A stretch of DNA of 32,797 nt, taken from NCBI GenBank assembly GCA_030271615.1, contig JARXKP010000007.1, forward strand, positions 1 to 32,797. The letters are read 5' to 3'. The notes beneath the pieces were generated by a model. It was not told the origin of the DNA and ran no database searches. It saw nothing but the letters and a program-made list of their open reading frames with translations. A program made the translations under genes and the position numbers. This document shows, one piece after another, positions 8,366-15,285 of the stretch. The first letter of the stretch is position 1. Every line of letters starts with the position of its first letter. The DNA is from Pseudomonadota bacterium. Its GTDB lineage: Bacteria; Pseudomonadota; Gammaproteobacteria; Burkholderiales; Burkholderiaceae_C.

Positions 8366-9036
8366 CAAAACCAAAGCTGACCCGCAAGCCCTTGGGCGCA
8401 CTGCCTCTGCAAACCACGGCCGCGCCAGCCGACGACGGAAAGACACTGCGCGTCACCTCAGAGCCTGGAAAGACTGAGGCGCGCCAATTTGCAGACTTGG
8501 TTTCCCGAGGCATAGCGACCAACGGCATCACCGCCGCCGCCTTCACGGGTAATCAGCTTGGTGCGGTGTCCATCACCGAAATGGTGGCATCGCTCCAAGA
8601 CGCTGGCGAAGCGGTCAATCGTGGCGACCTGTCGAACGCCGAGCGAGTGCTGAATGCCCAAGCCTTGACGCTGAACGCGATGTTCTCCGAACTGGCCCGC
8701 CGTGCCGCTATCAACATGGGCGAGCACTTGGGCGCTGCCGAGACTTACATGCGTCTAGCACTGAAGGCACAGAGCCAATCGAGGGCGACCTTCGAGACGC
8801 TGGCTGCCATCAAGAATCCGCCCGTCGTGTTCGCCAAGCAAATGAACGTTGCCAACGGGCCGCAGCAGGTGAACAACACGGCTGCCCCTCGCACGCTGGA
8901 AAAACAAACCGCGCCAAACAAACTTTCAGGGAAGATGAATGAGCTACGTCAGAACACCAGAGCACCGCAAGCAACAAGCCGAGCGCATCCACGCCTGGAG
9001 CCCGTGGAAGAAGTCAACCGGGCCGAAGACGCCTGA
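8362..9036 (+). CDS. Hypothetical protein of integrative elements, about 224 aa
   Basis: ATG at 8362 overlaps the preceding stop; coherent ORF MTKPKLTRKPLGALPLQ...; no family confidently recognised. Confidence 0.6.
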   Translation: MTKPKLTRKPLGALPLQTTAAPADDGKTLRVTSEPGKTEARQFADLVSRGIATNGITAAAFTGNQLGAVSITEMVASLQDAGEAVNRGDLSNAERVLNAQALTLNAMFSELARRAAINMGEHLGAAETYMRLALKAQSQSRATFETLAAIKNPPVVFAKQMNVANGPQQVNNTAAPRTLEKQTAPNKLSGKMNELRQNTRAPQATSRAHPRLEPVEEVNRAEDA

Positions 9037-9145
9037 AGGCAAGGCCACCTCATCCATGAACGCATGGAAGGGTGGGCACCGGGAGATGCTGCGCGAGTTG
9101 GCGCGTGTGTTGGGCAAGCAGCGCCAGAAACTGGACAATCTCTAG
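8939..9145 (+). CDS. Small basic hypothetical protein, 68 aa
   Basis: MSYVRTPEHRKQQAERIHAWSPWKKSTGPKTPEGKATSSMNAWKGGHRE; phage-like small protein composition. Confidence 0.5.
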   Translation: MSYVRTPEHRKQQAERIHAWSPWKKSTGPKTPEGKATSSMNAWKGGHREMLRELARVLGKQRQKLDNL

Positions 9146-9589
9146 CTGGCGTTGGCCGTGATTTTGCCTCTCCAGTGTTGGCTGAAATGGTCATCTTCAC
9201 GAACCTACCAAGCCTTAAAATGGGAGCCTCCCCCGACATACCATGAAGGTGATTTCATGACGACTACCCACAAGGCATTAGCGGACCGGATGGCAGCAGA
9301 ATCACGGTGGATGTCGATGGCCGCCCCATTGACCCCGGAGCAACAATTGCGGGAAGAGGAGCAGTCGGCGCTGTGGACCAAGGCCTCACAGCAGAGCAGA
9401 TTAACGGGGTTGCCAGTGCTTTGGCCGTACCTCGATTCAGCACCCCGAGAAGCGGGCCAGACCTAAGAGGCGATGCGGGCCGCTACATCGGTGGGCCTGA
9501 TAAAAAGATTTTCATTTCCGACGAACTGGACCCGGCCGCTGCGCCGGGTTCGTCGCTTCTGGAGCTTGAAAGCACCGCAGCATTTGCCG

Positions 9590-9612
9590 GACTTGCCTAC
9601 AGATTGCCTACA
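9590..9612 (+). repeat. Putative arm-type integrase binding site, copy 2
   Basis: GACTTGCCTACAGATTGCCTACA, identical to 2185-2207, 43 bp inside the right att core. Confidence 0.7.
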
Positions 9613-9627
9613 AGCAACAAAAAAGCA

Positions 9628-9670
9628 AAAAGCCGGAAGCATCGTGTTAGTGGATGCTTACCGGCTTTCG
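9628..9670 (-). terminator. Terminator-like hairpin at the right end of the element
   Basis: AAAAGCCGGAAGCATC...GATGCTTACCGGCTTT; mirrors the hairpin at 1961-2001 but with a different loop. Confidence 0.6.
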
Positions 9671-9697
9671 CTTGTATGACTTGGGGTGGCTGATGGG
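9656..9697. repeat. Right att core, 42-bp direct repeat copy 2
   Basis: Identical to 1986-2027. Confidence 0.9.
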
Positions 9698-10236
9698 ACT
9701 TGAACGGCGCACGTAAGTTCTTGTCATTATTGAGGAACATCAACCGAAGAACCGTCACTGTTCCCCTGCCTGTTCCCCTACATCGCATACGCTGCAATGA
9801 GACTTCGAACCAAGACCATTCTGCACCGTCCTACGCAAGCCTGCAACGTCTCGTCCCGTCCCGCGCGGTTGTCCTGATGTCGCCATTCGACGACGTGGCC
9901 GAAGGGGCGGTCAGCGCCCCCCTTGCATGGATTCTGCGTTGTGTATCCAGGTGCTTTTGGCAGCAAAGGCGCGCTGATGCCCCGAGCTTGCGCGACGCAT
10001 GGTACGAATGAGTGCCGAAATCTGATGGCGTCGATAGTGCCGAACCCTGCTTCCGAGAAATGCGCGCGCTCTTGCAGTTGTACGAGGAAGGCCGCGCCCA
10101 CGCTTGGTAAGGATTGGCGCAGCGTAGTCATTGGCCTGCGGTTCCGCGTAGGGGTGGCGACGCGCCCGCACAGCATTTGCCACCGTCTCTTCCAAGAGGC
10201 CACAGCGCAGTGATTTGGCGGGCGATGATCCACAGC

Positions 10237-11298
10237 ATGACTGCACGCGACGTGATCATCATTGGCGGCGGACAAGCCGCCCTCTCGGTTGGCTACTTCC
10301 TGCGCCGCACCAAACGCTCGTTCCTGATCCTCGACTCTGAGGACGGGCCCGGCGGGGCCTGGCGCCATGCATGGGAGTCGCTGCGCCTGTTCTCGCCGGC
10401 AACCTGGAGTTCGCTCGCCGGGTGGCTGATGCCGACTACGGCGCAAGGCTTCCCGAGCCGGGATGAAGTCATCGACTATCTGAGCCGATACGAGGAGCGC
10501 TACGCATTGCCCGTTCGCCGGCCCGCGCTTGTCGATTCTGTCGAGGGTTCGAGCGACGGGCTTATCGTGCGGTCGGGTGACAGCGCATGGCAAGCCCAGG
10601 CCGTGGTAAGTGCCACCGGGAACTGGCGTCATCCGCACATCCCCACCTACCCCGGCCGCGTGACTTTCACCGGTTTGCAACTCCATTCGGCCGACTACGT
10701 GAGCGCAACGCCCTTCGCGGGCCGGCGCGTCCTGATCGTGGGCGGCGGCAACTCGGGCGCGCAAATCCTGGCCGAGGTGTCGCAAGTCGCCGAGGCCTCG
10801 TGGGTGACAGAGAAGCCACCCAACTTCCTGCCCGACGACGTGGACGGTCGCTTGCTGTTCGAGCGCGCGACCGAACGCTGGCGCGCCCAACAGGAGGGCC
10901 TGCCCGTCGAGCACTTGCCGGGCGGCTTCGGCGACATCGTGATGGTGCCGCCAGTAGTGGACGCTCGGGCGCGGGGCGTTCTTCAATCGCGCGGCCCGTT
11001 TGCCCGATTCACTCCGACCGGTGTGCAGTGGGCGGATGGCAGCGGGGCATCCTTCGATGCTGTGATCTGGTGCACCGGATTCAGACCAGCGCTGGCGCAC
11101 CTCGCGCCCTTGGGCATCGTCGACGACACAGGACGCGTCGATGTCGAGGGCACCCGAAGCACGGCCGAACCCCGCCTCTGGCTGGTTGGCTACGGGGACT
11201 GGACCGGGATGGCCTCGGCCACGCTGATCGGCGTCATGCGCACGGCGCGCAGCACCGCTCAGGAGATCGACGCCTTCTTGGCGCCGACGATGACCTAA
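10237..11298 (+). CDS. arsO: Flavin-dependent monooxygenase of ars operons (ArsO-like)
   Basis: Two Rossmann motifs: [41 protein letters not shown] and [18 protein letters not shown]; directly upstream of arsR. Confidence 0.8.
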   Translation: MTARDVIIIGGGQAALSVGYFLRRTKRSFLILDSEDGPGGAWRHAWESLRLFSPATWSSLAGWLMPTTAQGFPSRDEVIDYLSRYEERYALPVRRPALVDSVEGSSDGLIVRSGDSAWQAQAVVSATGNWRHPHIPTYPGRVTFTGLQLHSADYVSATPFAGRRVLIVGGGNSGAQILAEVSQVAEASWVTEKPPNFLPDDVDGRLLFERATERWRAQQEGLPVEHLPGGFGDIVMVPPVVDARARGVLQSRGPFARFTPTGVQWADGSGASFDAVIWCTGFRPALAHLAPLGIVDDTGRVDVEGTRSTAEPRLWLVGYGDWTGMASATLIGVMRTARSTAQEIDAFLAPTMT

Positions 11299-11350
11299 GC
11301 CGGGACCGAGGCAGTCTCCAGCCCAGGCGGCCATCGCAAAAAGGCGGTGC

Positions 11351-11379
11351 TTGACCATCACCCATATTTCTACCAAAAT
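11351..11379 (+). promoter_or_regulatory. arsR promoter (TTGACC-N17-CAAAAT) with overlapping ArsR-type inverted repeat TTCTA-N6-TAGAA (11368-11383)
   Basis: Read directly; the -10 overlaps the dyad and lies 6 nt before the arsR ATG. Confidence 0.5.
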
Positions 11380-11385
11380 AGAATC

Positions 11386-11712
11386 ATGGAAGAAAAAGCC
11401 GCCATCGTTTCGCTCGCAGCGCTCGCCCAGCCCATGCGCCTGCGCGTCTTTCGCGCCCTGGTCGGCGCCGGCCCGCAAGGCATGACGCCGGGTGCGCTGT
11501 CCGCGATGCTGGACGTGCCGGCCTCGACGCTGTCTTTCCACCTCAAGGAACTGACCCACTCCGGGCTGGTGACACAGGAGCGCGAAAGCCGCAACCTGAT
11601 TTATCGGCCGGCGATCGATCAGATGAACGACTTGCTCACCTACCTGACCGCTCATTGCTGCCAGGGCGCGGCCTGCGAGATGACCGTCGCCCCTGGCTGC
11701 ACCACCTGCTGA
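11386..11712 (+). CDS. arsR: ArsR/SmtB family arsenic-responsive repressor
   Basis: LAQPMRLRVFRALVGAG...LSAMLDVPASTLSFHLKELTHSGLVTQERESRNLIYRP; C-terminal cysteines HCCQGAAC...CTTC. Confidence 0.92.
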   Translation: MEEKAAIVSLAALAQPMRLRVFRALVGAGPQGMTPGALSAMLDVPASTLSFHLKELTHSGLVTQERESRNLIYRPAIDQMNDLLTYLTAHCCQGAACEMTVAPGCTTC

Positions 11713-11763
11713 GTCCACTTACCGCACCATCGCCGGCAACTCGCCTGCGACAAAGGAACTCCA

Positions 11764-12258
11764 ATGACTGACAAGGTCTACAACGTGCTGTTCGTCTGCA
11801 CGGGCAATTCGGCGCGCTCCATCCTGGCCGAGGGCCTGCTGAACCAATTCGCGCGCGGACGCTTCATTGCGCATTCAGCCGGCAGTCACCCGAGCGGCAC
11901 GGTCAATCCGTTTGCCCTCTCGACGCTGCAAACGCTGCGCATCCCCACCGATGGCTTCCGCAGCAAGAGCTGGGGCGAGTTTGCCGAGGCCGGCGCTCCC
12001 GCGCTCGATTTCGTGTTCACCGTCTGCGACAACGCAGCCGGTGAGGTGTGCCCGGTCTGGCCCGGCCAGCCGATGACCGCCCATTGGGGCGTGCCCGATC
12101 CCGCAGCCTTCGAAGGTACCGACGAAGAGAAGGCTCGCGTCTTCATGGCAACCGCCGTGACGCTGAAACGGCGCATCGAATTGATGCTGTCACTGCCAAT
12201 CAAGAGCCTCGACTCGATGGCGATCCAGCGCGAGATCACCGACATCGGCAAGAGCTGA
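11764..12258 (+). CDS. arsC: Arsenate reductase, low-molecular-weight PTP type
   Basis: VLFVCTGNSARSILAEG P-loop, FRSKSWGEF, VFTVCDNAAGEVCPVWPG, HWGVPDPA. Confidence 0.9.
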   Translation: MTDKVYNVLFVCTGNSARSILAEGLLNQFARGRFIAHSAGSHPSGTVNPFALSTLQTLRIPTDGFRSKSWGEFAEAGAPALDFVFTVCDNAAGEVCPVWPGQPMTAHWGVPDPAAFEGTDEEKARVFMATAVTLKRRIELMLSLPIKSLDSMAIQREITDIGKS

Positions 12259-12264
12259 GCAAAC

Positions 12265-12760
12265 ATGACCACCAACGTCCTCGTCCTCTGCACCCACAAC
12301 TCGGCACGCAGCGTGCTCGGCGAAGGCATGCTCAACGCGCTCGCGACACGTTTGGGCCACGATGTGCGCGGCTACAGCGCCGGCAGTGCGCCGAGCGGCC
12401 GCATCAACCCGTTCGCCCTGGAAGCGCTCGGCAAATGCGGGAATCGACACCAAGGACTTCCGCAGCAAGAGCTGGGACGAATTCACCCAGCCCAACGCGC
12501 CCGAAATGCGCATCGTCATCACGGTGTGCGACAGCGCGGCGAAAGAGACCTGCCCGTACTTCCCCGGCAGCCCGGTGCAGATGCATTGGGGCTACCCCGA
12601 TCCGTCCAACGCGGATGGCGGCGACGCCGGCAAGCACCGGGCCTTCGAGCTGACGCGCCAGGCCATCGGCTACCGCATGCTGCAACTGCTTCAACTCCCG
12701 CTGGACACGATGAGCAACGCCGAGTTGCAGCGCGCCTTGAACCAGATCGCGCAGTCCTGA
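12265..12760 (+). pseudogene. arsC: Second LMW-PTP type arsenate reductase, frameshifted
   Basis: Frame 1: MTTNVLVLCTHNSARSVLGEGMLNAL...INPFALEALGK; frame 2 continues NAGIDTKDFRSKSWDEF...ITVCDSAAKETCPYFPGSPVQMHWGYPDPS. Shift near 12430-12445 (ggcaaatgcgggaatc). Confidence 0.85.
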
Positions 12761-12775
12761 GGGAGCAACTGAGTC

Positions 12776-13483
12776 ATGGTCGATCTGCGCCGCAAACTCA
12801 TCGCCGAGGCACTCGGCACCGCATTGCTGTTGGCCGTTGTGATTGGCTCAGGGATCATGGCTGAACGCCTTTCAGGCGGCAATGTCGCGATCGCCCTGCT
12901 GGCCAACACGATGGCGACCGTGGGCGGCCTGTACATCCTGATAGAGGTCTTCGGACCCGTCAGCGGTGCGCACTTCAATCCGGCCGTCAGTATCGTGATG
13001 GCAATGCGCGGCGAGTTGCCGAAGGCCGCCCTGCTGCCCTACATCGTGGCCCAGCTCGTTGGCGCGATTCTCGGCGCCTGGCTGGCACACGCGATGTTCG
13101 ACATGGCGATCGTGCAGTTCTCGACCCATATGCGCAGCGGTGTCGGCCAATGGATCGCCGAAGCGGTGGCCACCGCAGGCCTGCTGCTGGTCATCCTGCG
13201 CGCGCCGGCAGGCCGTGCTGCCGCGATGGTCGCGAGCTACATCGGTGCGGCCTACTGGTTCACCGCGTCCACGTCGTTCGCCAACCCGGCAGCAGCCTTC
13301 GGTCGCATGTTCTCGGACAGCTTCGCGGGCATCGCACCGGCTAGTGTGACGGGCTTCGTCGCCGCGGAACTCGTCGGCGCCTTGATCGGCCTGGGGATTC
13401 ACCATGCGCTCGGCGTGCCGCGCTCGGGCCATCCGAACATCGTGGAAGCGTCAGGCGAAGTCGGCACCGCCGAGTTGACCTGA
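12776..13483 (+). CDS. aqpS: MIP family aquaglyceroporin (AqpS-like)
   Basis: Two NPA boxes (GAHFNPAVS, TSFANPAAAFGRMFSDSFAGI), about six TM segments, located between arsC genes as in arsR-aqpS-arsC-arsH operons. Confidence 0.85.
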   Translation: MVDLRRKLIAEALGTALLLAVVIGSGIMAERLSGGNVAIALLANTMATVGGLYILIEVFGPVSGAHFNPAVSIVMAMRGELPKAALLPYIVAQLVGAILGAWLAHAMFDMAIVQFSTHMRSGVGQWIAEAVATAGLLLVILRAPAGRAAAMVASYIGAAYWFTASTSFANPAAAFGRMFSDSFAGIAPASVTGFVAAELVGALIGLGIHHALGVPRSGHPNIVEASGEVGTAELT

Positions 13484-13496
13484 GCACGCCGCGTAC

Positions 13497-13979
13497 GTGA
13501 CCCCGGTGGCTGAACCTCTCACCCTGCCCATGCAACCTGAACTCGACCCTGCCGTGCCCATCACGATTTATCACAACCCCGATTGCGGCACTTCTCGCAA
13601 CACGCTGGCGCTGATCCGCAACAGCGGCGTCGAACCCGTGGTGATCGAATACCTGAAGACGCCACCCGGCCGCGCGAAGCTCGTCGAGCTGATCGCCGTG
13701 ATGGGCGTACCGGTACGCAGCGTGCTGCGCCAGAAGGGCACGCCCTACTACGACCTGAAGCTCGGCGAGCCGACTTGGACCGACGACCAGCTCATCGACT
13801 TCATGGTTCAACACCCCATCCTGATGAACCGGCCGATCGTCGTCACGCCGCTGGGTACGCGCCTGTGCCGCCCTTCCGAAGCGGTGCTCGACATCCTGCC
13901 GTCGGCCCAGCTCGCGCCCTTCGCCAAGGAAGACGGCGAGCCGGTCATCGACGCGAAAGGCCGCCGTGTCGCTTCTTGA
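13497..13979 (+). CDS. arsC: Arsenate reductase, glutaredoxin-dependent type
   Basis: [23 protein letters not shown]...VIEYLKTPP...[27 protein letters not shown]. Confidence 0.93.
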   Translation: MTPVAEPLTLPMQPELDPAVPITIYHNPDCGTSRNTLALIRNSGVEPVVIEYLKTPPGRAKLVELIAVMGVPVRSVLRQKGTPYYDLKLGEPTWTDDQLIDFMVQHPILMNRPIVVTPLGTRLCRPSEAVLDILPSAQLAPFAKEDGEPVIDAKGRRVAS

Positions 13980-14688
13980 CTTGAGCCTGCCCAACGTTGA
14001 CACGGCGCTGTTCGACGCACCGACCGGCACGCGCGTGGCCGGGGCCGGCGCCTCGACGCACGCGCCGCGCTTCCTGCTTCTCTACGGTTCTCTGCGCGAA
14101 CGCTCGTACAGCAAACTGCTGACACTCGAAGCGGCGCGTCTGCTCATCGCCATGGGTGGGGAAGTACGGGTGTTCGATCCCGCCGGTCTGCCCCTTCCAG
14201 ACGCAGCGCCGGAAAATCACTCCAAGGTGCAAGAGCTGCGCGAAGCCGCAGCCTGGGCCGAAGGCATGGTCTGGACCTCACCCGAGCGCCATGGGGCAAT
14301 GACCGGCATCATGAAGGCGCAGATCGACTGGATACCTCTGAGCATCGGTGCGGTCCGCCCCACACAGGGCAAGACGCTGGCGGTGATGGAAGTCTCGGGC
14401 GGCTCTCAGTCATTCAACGCCGTCAACCAGCTGCGCGTGCTCGGCCGCTGGATGCGCATGATCACGATCCCGAATCAGTCGTCGGTCGCCAAAGCCTTCC
14501 TGGAATTCGACGAGGCCGGGCGTATGAAGCCGTCGGCGTACTACGAACGCGTGGTCGATGTGATGGAAGAGCTGATGAAGTTCACGTTGCTGACGCGCGA
14601 TGTGGCGCCCTATCTGGTGGACCGCTACAGCGAGCGCAAGGAGAGCGCTGATGAATTGTCCAAGCGCGTCAACCAGCGCGCGATCTGA
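13966..14688 (+). CDS. arsH: ArsH NADPH-dependent FMN reductase / organoarsenical oxidase
   Basis: [23 protein letters not shown]...[22 protein letters not shown]...[29 protein letters not shown] start overlapping arsC. Confidence 0.93.
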   Translation: MSLLDLSLPNVDTALFDAPTGTRVAGAGASTHAPRFLLLYGSLRERSYSKLLTLEAARLLIAMGGEVRVFDPAGLPLPDAAPENHSKVQELREAAAWAEGMVWTSPERHGAMTGIMKAQIDWIPLSIGAVRPTQGKTLAVMEVSGGSQSFNAVNQLRVLGRWMRMITIPNQSSVAKAFLEFDEAGRMKPSAYYERVVDVMEELMKFTLLTRDVAPYLVDRYSERKESADELSKRVNQRAI

Positions 14689-14700
14689 GAGAGAGACCTG

Positions 14701-14721
14701 AAAGGGGCGTCGCCCCTTTTC
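14701..14721 (+). terminator. Rho-independent terminator after arsH
   Basis: AAAGGGGCGTCGCCCCTTTTC hairpin 12 nt after the arsH stop. Confidence 0.8.
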
Positions 14722-14732
14722 TTCAGCCAACT

Positions 14733-14796
14733 TAGTTGCTATTGACAACGACCCTAGGAATGCCTATCGTGAGCCTACATAGTTGCTATCCACAAC
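14733..14796 (+). promoter_or_regulatory. Promoter (TTGACA-N17-TATCGT) flanked by two GTTG-N7-CAAC operators
   Basis: TAGTTGCTATTGACAAC (14733-14749) and TAGTTGCTATCCACAAC (14780-14796); -35 at 14742-14747, -10 at 14765-14770. Confidence 0.65.
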
Positions 14797-14799
14797 CAC

Positions 14800-15285
14800 A
14801 TGAGCACAAACCTCGATCAGTCACGCGGCCTGCTGCGCGAAGTGGCCCGTATGTACACGCGGGCCCAGCGTGTGGTCGCCGACTGCTGTCGTACCACCAA
14901 CACGCAGTGCCATCTGCTTACCGAGCTGGCACGCACCGGTCCTTTGCCCCTGTCCGAACTCGGCACACGGGTCTCGCTGGAAAAGAGCTGGGTGTCTCGC
15001 GCGGTCGAGGCGATGGTCGAGCGCGGACTGGTGACCAAGGAGGCGAACCCGTCAGACGCAAGGAGCTGGCTCGTCACGCTCACCGATGAAGGCGTCCGCA
15101 CTGTCGATGACCTGAACCAGACGCTCGACGCCCACGCCGAGCAGTTGCTGGGTTCTCTGAATGCGCGCGAACGTGCCGCGGTCGAGAACTCCCTCTTGTT
15201 GCTGATGAAGGCGTTGCGCGAAGACACGGCAGCCAACTGCTGCCTCCCGCCGCCCGAACGAAAGGAAGCCAAATCATGTTGCTGA
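14800..15285 (+). CDS. MarR family transcriptional regulator with Cys-rich termini
   Basis: CHLLTELARTGPLPLSELGTRVSLEKSWVSRAVEAMVERGLVTKEANPSDARSWLVTLTDEG wHTH; ADCCRTTNTQC and ANCC...SCC. Confidence 0.85.
   Translation: MSTNLDQSRGLLREVARMYTRAQRVVADCCRTTNTQCHLLTELARTGPLPLSELGTRVSLEKSWVSRAVEAMVERGLVTKEANPSDARSWLVTLTDEGVRTVDDLNQTLDAHAEQLLGSLNARERAAVENSLLLLMKALREDTAANCCLPPPERKEAKSCC

Larger units (their letters stand above)
1986..9697. mobile_element. Integrative element (about 7.7 kb; integrase, TA pair, excisionase-like protein, primase/helicase) bounded by tRNA-His att repeats
   Basis: 42-bp identical repeats at 1986-2027 and 9656-9697, a tyrosine integrase adjacent to the left repeat, and replication-type genes inside. 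Confidence 0.85.

Noticed and set aside
9307-9693. 128-aa ORF running through the right att repeat
   Set aside because: The final part is simply translated terminator/att sequence; a competing ORF in another frame (9257-9466) has a better SD. Neither could be assigned with confidence.
9700-10236. Possible gene remnant upstream of arsO
   Set aside because: Frames are interrupted and no family was recognised; insufficient evidence for a feature.
9778-11718. 646-aa minus-strand ORF opposite arsO/arsR
   Set aside because: Antisense to confident arsO and arsR genes; low-complexity, domain-free translation.
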